64,000 nt of DNA from Lachnospiraceae bacterium (GTDB lineage Bacteria; Bacillota; Clostridia; Lachnospirales; Lachnospiraceae), in the NCBI GenBank assembly GCA_028693165.1, contig JAQUVX010000007.1:1-64000 (forward strand), given 5' to 3'. A model generated the notes under the pieces. The model saw only the letters and a list, made by a program, of their open reading frames with translations, had not been told where the DNA came from and ran no database searches. The position numbers and the translations under genes were made by a program. Positions 9,608 through 19,252 of the stretch are shown piece by piece. How positions within the stretch are numbered: the stretch's first letter is position 1; every line of letters starts with the position of its first letter.

Positions 9608-9699
9608 TTATTTTTTCAAAAGTTTAATCAATTCAAGTCCCAGAGAACCCTTTCCGGCAAGATCCATGTCCTCTGAGACTTTGGTAAAACCATGGTCAT
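9608..9699 (-). pseudogene. Possible 3' tail of a lost glycosyltransferase gene
   Basis: The minus strand reads through about 30 codons ending at a stop at 9608, with the translated tail VSEDMDLAGKGSLGLELIKL then LKK. This resembles the end of a sugar-transferase-like protein, but no start or upstream domain remains. The rest of the 9589-9847 gap shows nothing I recognise. Assignment is tentative. Confidence 0.3.
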
Positions 9700-9847
9700 T
9701 GTATCAGATTTTGAGCTAACTCTCAATGAGGACACACATATTTTTTATTAAGCCAAATCAAACTTCCGATCTTGACTTTGAATCCCTGACTTACAACTTT
9801 CCTAGATCTATTGGTTTCAATTGCATAAAGTGTGATTCTCTTCTAGG

Positions 9848-10600
9848 CTAAATCTTTTTTCCACTTTTTCCTCTCACACCGTCCGTTATTCCACACAATA
9901 TATACTTTAGCCTAATAAGTTTGTTGGTTGCCGTACCTTGTGCCTTTAAAGTGTGACGTACCCTCAACTTAAATGCAGCTTTTACTCTTTGCTTTGATTC
10001 CGATGGAAATGCATCTTTGAACTCTTTTGCAAGTAAAATATTGTTTCGGACTGCGTAGTAGTATACTATATTTGATTTTGGTAAAGTGCCAGTATTCTTA
10101 TCTTCATCCATCTGATGGTTTAATAAAACGTCGCTGTTTTTTATGATTTTATATCCATAATTTCGAGCCCTCCAACAATATTCGTAATTGCAACAATAAA
10201 TGAAGAAATCCTCTCTATATCCCCCCAGCTTTATAGCAATTGGAATGCTCATAAAGGAACCCGATGTAATTACCTCGTTAACCTGCTGTATACCTCCCCC
10301 ACATTTTCAGGGATAAATTCAGGAGCAAATACAGCAACACCATTGGTTTCTTTATTTTGTATGTATTCAATCATCTGATTCATTGAATCAGAATCCAAAT
10401 AGGAATCTTGGTCAAAACATGCTAACCATTGGCAACCATCATCATTTGCATTATCCAAGAGATAATTCAGAGCATAGCCAATATGAGGTTTATTATTCAT
10501 AAATGCGTCACTCCTTGTAATAATTTGTCACGTTATCAATTTAATCCTTCTACATATTTCCATATTCATAAACATCCGAATGATGTGATAAAACAAATAG
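9848..10600 (-). pseudogene. Broken GT2 rhamnosyltransferase-like gene
   Basis: Two open pieces on the same strand together resemble a WbbL-type family 2 glycosyltransferase. The upstream piece (stop near 10270) has NNKPHIGYALNYLLDNA and WLACFDQDSYLDSDSM. The downstream piece (10252-9848) has GGYREDFFIYCCNYEYCWRA and LLNHQMDEDK, the usual C-terminal half. They are out of frame near 10265, where VITSGSFMS should continue from the first piece. The N-terminal GT2 motif is missing or decayed upstream of 10500, where the frame shifts again. The gene is almost certainly inactive. Confidence 0.75.
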
Positions 10601-10665
10601 AATACAAATGCCTTTTATGATGTCAATCCATGCTATGCGTTTCTTTTCCATATATCACCCTTAAT

Positions 10666-11748
10666 TCATTTGATTTTTTCAAACTCTGCAAATAGAGTTT
10701 TGAATTTATCTAAAAAAACCGATTCCGAGAAATTCTTTAAATAAATATCGTCTGTCTTTTTCACACGTGATTCTACTTCTTCCAGATCTGAATTCATAAT
10801 ATTTTCTATAGCGTCTGCAAGATCAGCGGCTTTATGCGGCACTAAAATAACATCTGTTTTACCATTAAAAAATTCGCTACAGCCTTCGCTTTCCCCGGTT
10901 ATTAATGGAATTCCAAATGCCAAGGCATCTACCACTTTATTTGGAACAACCGTGTAGGCTTTTTTACTTTCCCCAAAGACTCCTAGCATTAAAGAACAAT
11001 TTTCAACACACCATTTGTAGTACCCATCTTTATCCCACTCGTTCAAAAAGTAAATGCAGTCATCCAATTTACGCTCTTTCACCTGGTTCTGCCATTTAGT
11101 AGAATCCCTAACAGTATCCTTATTTCCCCATAAGTATAAATAAATATTTTCGTATTTCTGTTTGAGAATCTCCATTGCATCAATTATAATCTGAATGCCC
11201 TGAAGTGGTACGTAGGTCCCGCAAAATACAATGTTGAATGTGTCTGTGTTATTTCTATAATATTGAAGTTTTGCTTTCGGGTGCTTTTCAATTACCAATG
11301 GTATAATTCGTGCTTTTTGTGCATATTGACTACATTCAGTTACCGAAAGATAATATCTGCTTTCTGCTTGATTCAAGAAAACAAGCGTATCTGCTAGGCA
11401 GGCAGCTTCACGATCTACCATAAGAGCGCTTTTTCCTTCTCTACTGTCGCAAGTATATAATTGCCTATCCAGAACATTCATGTCATAATATGACACATAA
11501 TAATCAATCACTACTGCTTTTTTTAGTTTCTTTGCTAACTTAATTACTCTTGTATTCGAATGTGAAAAGGGACCCATATAAAGAATGTCACAAAAAGGAA
11601 TTTTTACAAGATCAAGAATCTTGTTTATTTTTTTGTTACACCCCCCAGAAACTAAATGAATATTACGATTCTCCTTTAATTTATTCTTTAATTTACCGAT
11701 TCTATTGTTTGTAGTCGCTTCACTACCATATACATATAGCCTCATCAT
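10666..11748 (-). CDS. Glycosyltransferase family 4-like protein (360 aa)
   Basis: GT-B fold glycosyltransferase. The C-terminal nucleotide-sugar domain has the expected IVFCGTYVPLQGIQIIIDAM stretch and the family 4 loop PNKVVDALAFGIPLITGES. The N-terminal half is more divergent, as usual for acceptor domains. The start at 11748 (ATGATG) has AAGGAG nine bases upstream; an in-frame ATG at 11769 does not. It lies 35 bases after the flippase gene and is the last intact gene before the broken GT2. Confidence 0.82.
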   Translation of the reverse strand: MMRLYVYGSEATTNNRIGKLKNKLKENRNIHLVSGGCNKKINKILDLVKIPFCDILYMGPFSHSNTRVIKLAKKLKKAVVIDYYVSYYDMNVLDRQLYTCDSREGKSALMVDREAACLADTLVFLNQAESRYYLSVTECSQYAQKARIIPLVIEKHPKAKLQYYRNNTDTFNIVFCGTYVPLQGIQIIIDAMEILKQKYENIYLYLWGNKDTVRDSTKWQNQVKERKLDDCIYFLNEWDKDGYYKWCVENCSLMLGVFGESKKAYTVVPNKVVDALAFGIPLITGESEGCSEFFNGKTDVILVPHKAADLADAIENIMNSDLEEVESRVKKTDDIYLKNFSESVFLDKFKTLFAEFEKIK

Positions 11749-11783
11749 AGACCAATTCTCCTTCTTCAATCATTCATATCTAC

Positions 11784-13244
11784 TTATCGATGAAACACTT
11801 TCCTTTTTATAAACTCTATGCCCTTTCGCCAAATTGATATAAAAAATGCATCTTTAAACAACAATAAGAGCAAACAGTAAATCAGGATTACCAGGAATAT
11901 AAGTATAAGCGTATTGATTATTGAAGAATCCAGCATTTTACCAACATTAAAAGCAATAACAGCAGATAGTGCTCCTGAAAATAAATAGCTATATGAATTC
12001 TTTAGAAAATCACCGATGCTAACTAGATTGCGAACATAGTATATCAAAAAGCCGAATAAAACAAATTCTGATACAACTGAAGCAACACAAGCACCGGCAG
12101 CACCAGATGTCTTAATCAGAAAGAGATTAATTATTATATTAAGTCCGGCAGAACACCATATTCCAACCGAATATTTATTTTGTTTAAAGGATGGTATCAA
12201 TATTGCACTGCCAAAATAATTATTTACACCCTTAACAAGCATCATAATTGAGAGAACCTGAAGTAGCAAAATACTTCTTTCATACCCAGTCCCATAAAAC
12301 CACGGGATGATATTACCTGCAACTGAAAACATTCCTCCCGCCAATAGACATGAGACCAACATAATCGCTCGTGTTCCCTCTATCGAATAAAATTTCAAAT
12401 GTTTGTTATCTTGTTCATTAAAATAAAATGCCATTCTCGGGACAACAACAGTCGAAATGGCAGATACAAATGATGTTCCCAGGGCAATAAACTTTAAAGC
12501 TTGCTCATAATATCCATTTTCAACACCGCTAGGAGAAATGTATCCAAGCATGGTCTTATCTATATAGCTAAACAGAAGAGTCCCAATAAAAGGTATAAAT
12601 AGTAGTATTTCCTGTTTTAAATGTCTAAACGGATGGATGTCTTTAATTATGTTCTTTTCAATGATGCTTCGAAGTTTCGGCCATAAAAGGAGATGCCCCA
12701 GCATGGTAGGGAGGGTGCATGACGCAACATAAAACAGAATATCACTTTCTGATTTTACAAATAAGAAAATTGCTACGACACTCATCAATTTTGCTATAAT
12801 CTGTGTAGTTACAGTTATCCTAAAATTCTCTAAACCTTGAAACAACCAGGTTACATCTACTCCAGCAGCGATAATTGTTATAATTTGCACGGTATATAAG
12901 CCCGTATATTTTTCCGGTTGCGTTGAAATAAACACCAGGTAGAGCAACAAAGAAATCAATGTCGTAACCCAACGAAGTAATATGATTTCGCATGCGAAAA
13001 TGGCCAGCTCTCCTTTATCATTTCTTTTGGCTGCTACGCCACGTTGTCCATGCACTCCGCTCCCTATAGCAGCAACCAACGAAAAATAAACCACAATTGA
13101 TTGTGTGAAACTATAATTACCAATCCCATCTGGTCCAACTACTCTCGAAATATATGGGGCAGTAATCAAAGGAGTTATTAATAACAAGACCTGATATATG
13201 GTACTATAAATAAAATTCACTTTAATACTAGCTTTTGATTTCAC
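11784..13244 (-). CDS. wzx: Oligosaccharide flippase Wzx (486 aa)
   Basis: Polytopic MOP-superfamily protein that would flip the undecaprenyl-linked repeat unit across the membrane. The N-terminus reads KSKASIKVNFIYSTIYQV followed by LLLITPLITAPYISRVVGP, the characteristic start of Firmicutes Wzx proteins, and about twelve to fourteen hydrophobic segments follow. I prefer the GTG start at 13244 because family members begin at this Lys-Ser; AGGAG lies only four bases upstream, which is short. An in-frame ATG at 13256 is the alternative. A decayed homologous fragment lies at 8382. Confidence 0.9.
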   Translation of the reverse strand: MKSKASIKVNFIYSTIYQVLLLITPLITAPYISRVVGPDGIGNYSFTQSIVVYFSLVAAIGSGVHGQRGVAAKRNDKGELAIFACEIILLRWVTTLISLLLYLVFISTQPEKYTGLYTVQIITIIAAGVDVTWLFQGLENFRITVTTQIIAKLMSVVAIFLFVKSESDILFYVASCTLPTMLGHLLLWPKLRSIIEKNIIKDIHPFRHLKQEILLFIPFIGTLLFSYIDKTMLGYISPSGVENGYYEQALKFIALGTSFVSAISTVVVPRMAFYFNEQDNKHLKFYSIEGTRAIMLVSCLLAGGMFSVAGNIIPWFYGTGYERSILLLQVLSIMMLVKGVNNYFGSAILIPSFKQNKYSVGIWCSAGLNIIINLFLIKTSGAAGACVASVVSEFVLFGFLIYYVRNLVSIGDFLKNSYSYLFSGALSAVIAFNVGKMLDSSIINTLILIFLVILIYCLLLLLFKDAFFISIWRKGIEFIKRKVFHR

Positions 13245-13288
13245 GGTTCTCCTCATATAATGCACTTAATTTTCGCAATGTGCAGATC

Positions 13289-14506
13289 TTAATGTGCAGA
13301 AGTCATTTGTTCCTCTGCCATCTTCATCGCCAAATCCACCGTAACATCCGAATTATAATGCTGATGCTCACCCCAGCGGCCAAGACCGTACACGCCCTGC
13401 TCTGCACTCCATGTAAGCAGCTTCTTCATCATTTCTGATTTTCTAATAGTGTTGAGCGGATACGCATACTGATTCATGTATTTGAAATTGTCGTTTGGCC
13501 CTTCCATATCAATGCGCTCACTATTTGTTTCAGTCCAATACCCCTTGCTGTTCGGGCAGAAATTATGGCGTACCAAAATTCTATGGTAAGGCAACTTCGG
13601 GTCCGGATAATAAATCCACTGGCATTTGGTATCAAGGTTCTCAGAGAAATATTCCGTCTGAATAGAACTAAACTTCAACTCTCCAATACTTTCTTTAATA
13701 TCAACCGGCATACCAACGATTTCATCAAATTCCATCCATGGGATCGTTGTGATAATCACATCTGCCTGATATCTCTCTCCATCAGAAGTCGTTACAGTCT
13801 TGCTATTGAAATCAATGCCCTTTACAGCCTTACCGTATTCAATATTATTCTTAATCGAATCTGCCATCCTTAGCCACAGCTCACCATAACCGTACTTTTT
13901 CGGATAGTAAAACTGTGCATGACCTGGCTGCGTTCCATAGGCTTTTCTTTCCAAGCAGGAGCGGAGTGTTTCTTCAAAGCTTACATTTGGTAGTTTCTCC
14001 AGCCAGTATGTACCAAGCTGGTTCAGCTCCTTATTAAACAGCTTCTGGTTATACGGAATCATATAGTCTTCCGCAACCTTCGAACCAAGCTTCCAATAAA
14101 TCCAATCAACAAAAGCTTCCGGCATTGGTTCCCCCGTATTGCAGCCTGCCTGGGCGATTGATTTCAGATACTCAACCTGATCATCAAGCTTCATCTGCCA
14201 AATGTTTGCCTCAATCGGATGGTTGACTTCATTGCCCTTTACAACAATCCGGCTATCACGGGTGTACTTGTCCCATTCATCTTCCGGCATAAAACCGAAT
14301 AGAAATTCATTCACCTGCGGACGGCGTACATCGAGGAAATGTCCACCTCCAATATCAAACGGCGAACCGTCAACGTCTACAGAGCGGCAAAGACCACCTG
14401 CTGCAGATTCTCTTTCAAGCACGAGGAAAGATGTCTCTCCATCTTGTTTTAATTTATTTGCAAATGTAAGGCCTGCAGGACCTGCTCCTAAAATTAAGTA
14501 CTTCAT
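13289..14506 (-). CDS. FAD-dependent oxidoreductase, UDP-galactopyranose-mutase/protoporphyrinogen-oxidase-like (405 aa)
   Basis: The N-terminus has a dinucleotide-binding motif (YLILGAGPAGLTFANKL) and a second FAD-contact stretch GGLCRSVDVDG then FDIGGGHFLD. This organisation is shared by UDP-galactopyranose mutases and amine-oxidase-like proteins found in surface-polysaccharide clusters. It could provide a furanose sugar or another redox-dependent sugar rearrangement; the exact reaction is not readable. The ATG at 14506 has AGGAAGG nearby and gives the canonical start, although the frame opens at 14566. Confidence 0.75.
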   Translation of the reverse strand: MKYLILGAGPAGLTFANKLKQDGETSFLVLERESAAGGLCRSVDVDGSPFDIGGGHFLDVRRPQVNEFLFGFMPEDEWDKYTRDSRIVVKGNEVNHPIEANIWQMKLDDQVEYLKSIAQAGCNTGEPMPEAFVDWIYWKLGSKVAEDYMIPYNQKLFNKELNQLGTYWLEKLPNVSFEETLRSCLERKAYGTQPGHAQFYYPKKYGYGELWLRMADSIKNNIEYGKAVKGIDFNSKTVTTSDGERYQADVIITTIPWMEFDEIVGMPVDIKESIGELKFSSIQTEYFSENLDTKCQWIYYPDPKLPYHRILVRHNFCPNSKGYWTETNSERIDMEGPNDNFKYMNQYAYPLNTIRKSEMMKKLLTWSAEQGVYGLGRWGEHQHYNSDVTVDLAMKMAEEQMTSAH

Positions 14507-14645
14507 TCTATTTCCTTCCTGGCATATATATGGGACTAATACCAAAATTATTGTGATGTGCGTCATACCATGCTATTTTATACATCTGTACTTGCTTTTT
14601 GGTTTTCTTTCCAAAAACAACTGGAAGTACAGTACAACTTTTATT

Positions 14646-14767
14646 TTAAACACCATCTAGCACGCTTATATTCATAACATTTAAAAAATTAGATTTAATG
14701 AGCCGCCTATGCCCTCTAGCATACTTTCCGTAAGAAAGTACAGATGTGGCTAATGCGCCAGCTCCAC
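14646..14767 (-). pseudogene. Orphan coding-like fragment
   Basis: The minus strand holds about 40 codons without a stop, ending at 14646, reading GGAGALATSVLSYGKYARGH and RRLIKSNFL. It has no ribosome site or start. It looks like the decayed end of a protein from an earlier version of the locus, but I do not recognise the family. Confidence 0.25.
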
Positions 14768-14792
14768 CTAGATATTTTCATATTTCAAAAAA

Positions 14793-15716
14793 TCATTGAT
14801 ATTTTATTGGCAAATGATGTTCACTTGCAGCATATTTTCGATTCTTAACATAGTACCAAATCATCAAGTATCGGTTATATAAGCCAAGTACAATTGCCGG
14901 AATTGAAGTAGTTTTCTTTTTGTATCCCGTCGCCACCATAACTGGAATCAACAGCAGAAGCGTACATGGTTGCCATATAGAAACGATAGTATACAAAAGC
15001 AACACACAAAGCTGAATAATGCAGCGTTTCCAAATGATTTGACTATCCTCCATCTGCCAATCGGCAATAGCGTTTACTTTCATTTTCTTCTGATAGTCTT
15101 TCCAATTTTGAGGTGTATCCCAATATGCAACAGCTTTTTCGACCCATACTGCTTTCTCTCTTTTTTTTCGTATACGTCTAGAAAACTCAAGATCCTCTCC
15201 GGCATATACAAAGCCTTCCCAGAAATAGCCAACCTGATCAAATACAGATTTGTGGATTAGCATACCATGATTACTGATATCAAGATCCTGAACTCTATTG
15301 CCCCGAAGAAAATACTGGTTAAACCAATGTGCAAATTTCGTTGTTTCACTGCCAATAATTGTACTGTAAAACACCAGCGCATCTGTTTGATTCATAGTAT
15401 CGATCATTTTTTCAATAAAATCATCATAGTAACTATTACCGGTGCCCATTACAAGAACCCAATCATTACATGTCGCCTTTATCGCATCATTAAATCCTTT
15501 TGGAATATTCCTTCGTTTACCATCGCTGATAATTCGAATCCTAACCGCACTATTTTTGGCATAATTTTCAACCACCTCAACAGTGCGGTCTTTAGAGCCT
15601 CCATCGGCAATTACGATTTCATCAGGAATCATCGTCTGATGAAGAAGCTGTTCTAAAACAGGAATAATCGTCTTCTCGTCATTAAATGTCGTAGTTGCAA
15701 TACTTATTTTATTCAT
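14793..15716 (-). CDS. Glycosyltransferase family 2 (307 aa)
   Basis: GT-A fold enzyme with ISIATTTFNDEKTIIPVLEQ at the start and EIVIADGGSKDRTVEVVENY as the nucleotide-binding segment. WVLVMGTGNSYYDDFIEKM occupies the usual DxD region, where the aspartate pair is replaced by a Gly-Asn context, so the metal site is atypical. Two hydrophobic stretches near residues 228-262 suggest membrane attachment. The start overlaps the end of the next upstream gene by four bases (ATGA), indicating translational coupling. Confidence 0.85.
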   Translation of the reverse strand: MNKISIATTTFNDEKTIIPVLEQLLHQTMIPDEIVIADGGSKDRTVEVVENYAKNSAVRIRIISDGKRRNIPKGFNDAIKATCNDWVLVMGTGNSYYDDFIEKMIDTMNQTDALVFYSTIIGSETTKFAHWFNQYFLRGNRVQDLDISNHGMLIHKSVFDQVGYFWEGFVYAGEDLEFSRRIRKKREKAVWVEKAVAYWDTPQNWKDYQKKMKVNAIADWQMEDSQIIWKRCIIQLCVLLLYTIVSIWQPCTLLLLIPVMVATGYKKKTTSIPAIVLGLYNRYLMIWYYVKNRKYAASEHHLPIKYQ

Positions 15717-16864
15717 GCCTCCCCTTCCAATTCAAAACACTGCTCATACAAGCGGTATATATTCTCGCAGTACGTTTTCTCCGTGAACAGCTGTTCTGCA
15801 CGCATTTTACCATGTTGACCCATTTTCATGCACAATTTACGATCTAAATATAACTTTTCTAATTTTCCAGCAAGAAGTTCTGGATTTTCACTTTGAAGCA
15901 AATAACCAGTTACCTTATCCTCAATAATCTCTGATGTCCCCCCATCTTGAATTCCAACAACCGGCAAACCATTCAACATATACTCAACAGTAACCCGTCC
16001 AAAAGCTTCGTGACGAGAGCACATCAATCCAACATGATATGTATGAGTCGGAATGCAACTAGAATATCCTCTCAATACAACATAATCATCCAGCTCTAAT
16101 TTCTTTATTAAGGCTGCATATCGTTCCCGATCCGCGCCATCTCCGTACAGATCCAGAACGAAATTTCTATATCCTCTGTCGTACATAAATCTGCAGGCTC
16201 TGATTGCAGATTCCTGCCCTTTTTCAGAACTCAATCGACCGATTAGAATCATGCGGAATTTTTCAGTAAACCAATCATTCTCTCCCTTTGGCAAAAGCTT
16301 TACACCATTATGAATATAAGTCAGATTTTGATTATCAAGATACTTTGCATAATAGTCACAAACAGCCTTAGAATTGCATACTACTTTTGCAGCTTTTTTT
16401 GCAAGCCATCTGATATAAGGGAATCCCAGTTCAAAATCAAATCCAAAGTCAAGCTTTCCAAATTCGCGGATGTGCCAAATATGTGGAACCTTAAGCATAT
16501 CTGCAAGATATACACCCATTTCCGAGGTGATTGTATTGGAATGTACACCAATCACATTTACCTTTTCTTTCTTCAAACGTCTGCTGATGCTGTATGCAGC
16601 ATTGAAATTAATTGCTGCCTTTGCAACACCTCTAATGATCTTCGTCCCGCGATTATAATTTACGTTTCCTTCAAATCTACAAATCCTGTATGGAATCTGT
16701 GCAGCTTTGAGTAAATCCTCAATAGGTCCACTGCGCGGAATAATCGTAAGTGTATTCAAGTTCTCCTCATTTATCAAGTATCTTTGCAGCGAAACCAACG
16801 ATTTCTCAGCACCATCTTTTTTTGTATTAGTTGAAATAAAAACTATTGTCCTTCTGCCAGCCAT
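15713..16864 (-). CDS. Glycosyltransferase family 4 (383 aa)
   Basis: GT-B glycosyltransferase of the capsule cluster. The acceptor half begins TIVFISTNTKKDGAEKSLVS. The donor half has RMILIGRLSSEKGQESAIRA, a LDLYGDGADRERY stretch and the family 4 EX7E region HEAFGRVTVEYMLNGLPVVG. The ATG at 16864 lies inside the end of the polymerase gene (22-base overlap), with AGAGAGAAG as ribosome site. Confidence 0.92.
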   Translation of the reverse strand: MAGRRTIVFISTNTKKDGAEKSLVSLQRYLINEENLNTLTIIPRSGPIEDLLKAAQIPYRICRFEGNVNYNRGTKIIRGVAKAAINFNAAYSISRRLKKEKVNVIGVHSNTITSEMGVYLADMLKVPHIWHIREFGKLDFGFDFELGFPYIRWLAKKAAKVVCNSKAVCDYYAKYLDNQNLTYIHNGVKLLPKGENDWFTEKFRMILIGRLSSEKGQESAIRACRFMYDRGYRNFVLDLYGDGADRERYAALIKKLELDDYVVLRGYSSCIPTHTYHVGLMCSRHEAFGRVTVEYMLNGLPVVGIQDGGTSEIIEDKVTGYLLQSENPELLAGKLEKLYLDRKLCMKMGQHGKMRAEQLFTEKTYCENIYRLYEQCFELEGEA

Positions 16865-18237
16865 TTTCTTCTCTCTTTCATTGCAATTGATATTATCGGT
16901 ATCAATAACAAATACGCAGTATCGTATAATGTATATAAATCATTTGTGAACAAAACTGGTAACAGTAACAATGCTGTCATCATTTTTGAAACATTCTTTC
17001 CATATACTTCAAAGAGCAATTTAATCCATAGGTACAATCCAATGAAGCCAATATTTGCGAAAATACATATTAATCCTGTTACACAGTATGTCGTTCCAAT
17101 TCCTAAACCTAGTAACGGACGTGCAAATCCTGCTTTTAAAGTAATCACTCCCCCCCCTAAGCGAGATGCTTCTGAGGAAAAATCCTCTCCTGGAATTAGT
17201 GTGTTAGTAAAAGCTTTTTTTATCTGTACAACTGATTGTACTGATCTTTCCAGAACAGTAATATTTGAATGCATTGCAAAATTCAAAAAAAATGGGGATG
17301 AGATTATTAATATCGCTAAACATACCACAATACAAATACCAATCGAAACCTTAAACATTCTCCCACTTGAATATGTATTCGCTAAATACAGCCACATTAA
17401 CATTAGAGCAACGATACATATCATAAATGAGAATGATGTAGTAAAAATACCAATAAGTGCAGAAACTATTGTCCAATTTCTTATTTTCCTTTTTACAGCA
17501 GAATTTTGTTCAATATAAAACAATGCCGTTGACAATGCCATAAAGTTAAATAATGCTAGTGCATAATATGATGGCTCTCTACATATGCCTTGAAGTCGCT
17601 CTACTCCACCACCTGTTGAAATACCCCTACCAAAAAAATCATTTAAATACAAATTAACATTAATATGCAGAGCATATTTCAATACTATTTCTATTACCCC
17701 GTAAACTATAAGCCCCTTAAGATATTTATATACTTTTTTCGCTATATCAACCCATTCATGCTCATTAAATAATAAATATGCAATATTCAGCACAAAAACA
17801 AAAATCAGTACTCGAATAAACATCAATACCGATTGCATTGAAAACGCTACCGGCTGCATTTCTGATGTAAAACCTCTCATATACATATCCCAGCTATGAT
17901 TATAATCAATCACAGCTACATTTGCAGGAAATATATTACACAATAACATCCCAATAAAAATCGTCAGCAATAGTAACATAGAGATATTACTCGTTTTTTG
18001 TGGAATACGTGGATTTTTAATGAGCACTAGTATTGAAAGAACAAATAGCACTCCAAGCAACACATCGTTATATTCTAATTCACTACCTCCAATATGAACA
18101 AAGTATCCATAATTCATTCTTGATAGTGCAAATACCAATTCGATTACAAAAAAGTTTAAAAACAATACTTTTAGCTTTCTCTGACTAAAAAACTCATAAG
18201 TAATAACAGCTATCAAAACATAACTAAATGGAAACAT
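16843..18237 (-). CDS. wzy: Wzy-like polysaccharide polymerase (464 aa)
   Basis: Predicted integral membrane protein with about eleven to twelve hydrophobic segments and one large extracytoplasmic loop near the middle (around GRGISTGGGVERLQGICREP). That topology is typical of O-antigen/capsule polymerases. Wzy proteins are poorly conserved, so the call rests on topology and on its place among glycosyltransferases and a Wzx flippase. No other gene in the cluster fits the role. It starts 2 bases after the preceding glycosyltransferase. Confidence 0.75.
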   Translation of the reverse strand: MFPFSYVLIAVITYEFFSQRKLKVLFLNFFVIELVFALSRMNYGYFVHIGGSELEYNDVLLGVLFVLSILVLIKNPRIPQKTSNISMLLLLTIFIGMLLCNIFPANVAVIDYNHSWDMYMRGFTSEMQPVAFSMQSVLMFIRVLIFVFVLNIAYLLFNEHEWVDIAKKVYKYLKGLIVYGVIEIVLKYALHINVNLYLNDFFGRGISTGGGVERLQGICREPSYYALALFNFMALSTALFYIEQNSAVKRKIRNWTIVSALIGIFTTSFSFMICIVALMLMWLYLANTYSSGRMFKVSIGICIVVCLAILIISSPFFLNFAMHSNITVLERSVQSVVQIKKAFTNTLIPGEDFSSEASRLGGGVITLKAGFARPLLGLGIGTTYCVTGLICIFANIGFIGLYLWIKLLFEVYGKNVSKMMTALLLLPVLFTNDLYTLYDTAYLLLIPIISIAMKERRKWLAEGQ

Positions 18238-18239
18238 GG

Positions 18240-19247
18240 CTACTCACCTTCTAAACTGATTCCCAGTATTTTTTCCGCCATATCGGTATAATTCAGCGGG
18301 TCAAAGAATCGCGCTTTTGCGTATCCATCAAGTATTTCACGACAAAATGGACAATCGCTCGCAACAACATATGTATTAGTTAACCTGGCTTCTAATAGCG
18401 GAAGACCAAATGACTCTACAAAAGATGGAAATAACAGAATTGAATTGGCATACAGCTCAAAAACTTTTTCTCTGCTTACTTGTCCCATAAAAAGCGCATT
18501 CAAGCCATGCTCTTCTACATACTTCGCCACTTCCCGGGTATATGAATTTTCGTCCTTTTTAATTGTCAGAATAACCTCATAATCCGCTAAGCCATGTCGA
18601 GATGCATATTCAATCGCTTTAAACAAAGTCAAATGATTCTTGTAATGAAACGCTGTTGCCGGATAAAAGTATCGCTTTCGATTTGAAGGCGTATCAGCAA
18701 AAGTTCCGATTACATTCATGCTAATATCAGGTGGTTGAACAAAAATATTCTCTTCCTTAACACCAGCTTTCTGGATTAATGCATCCTTCATCCATTGCGT
18801 CTGTACAATAACCCGGTTTACTTGACGTAAAGATTTAAAAATACTTCTACTCAGAACATTCTGATACAGCCAAAGCCGCTTTCCATCTTTTTTCAAATCG
18901 AATCTGTAATCGCACAAAACAAATGGGAGATGAAGATACACATCCTGCTCTCCATGAAAGAATGGAATTCCTTTATTTTGTAGAGAATAGACCCTGTCAG
19001 GTCTATATTTTCTTAAGATTTTTCTTGTTGTAATATAATCAAAATAAAGTCTGTGAATCCAACTTTTTTTAACCCATGGATACCGTTCTACTACAATTTT
19101 TTCAGCTGATTCATAGTCAGGTGTACTTACAATAAAAACATACTTTTTATCAGTTTCAGCATTCGTTTTAATTTTCAAATACAAATCATCCAGTATTGCC
19201 AGTGCTCCTGATTCACTTGCGTGTACATCATAGATTAATTCAACCAT
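18240..19247 (-). CDS. Glycosyltransferase family 4-like protein (335 aa)
   Basis: GT-B glycosyltransferase. The donor domain shows YFYPATAFHYKNHLTLFKAI, the LFMGQVSREKVFELYANS stretch and SFVESFGLPLLEARLTNTYV, which contains the family 4 ExxxE signature. The N-terminal acceptor half is divergent. A GAGGT ribosome site precedes the ATG at 19247. It sits between a glycosyltransferase 5 bases upstream and the polymerase 2 bases downstream. Confidence 0.88.
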   Translation of the reverse strand: MVELIYDVHASESGALAILDDLYLKIKTNAETDKKYVFIVSTPDYESAEKIVVERYPWVKKSWIHRLYFDYITTRKILRKYRPDRVYSLQNKGIPFFHGEQDVYLHLPFVLCDYRFDLKKDGKRLWLYQNVLSRSIFKSLRQVNRVIVQTQWMKDALIQKAGVKEENIFVQPPDISMNVIGTFADTPSNRKRYFYPATAFHYKNHLTLFKAIEYASRHGLADYEVILTIKKDENSYTREVAKYVEEHGLNALFMGQVSREKVFELYANSILLFPSFVESFGLPLLEARLTNTYVVASDCPFCREILDGYAKARFFDPLNYTDMAEKILGISLEGE

Positions 19248-19252
19248 TTCAT

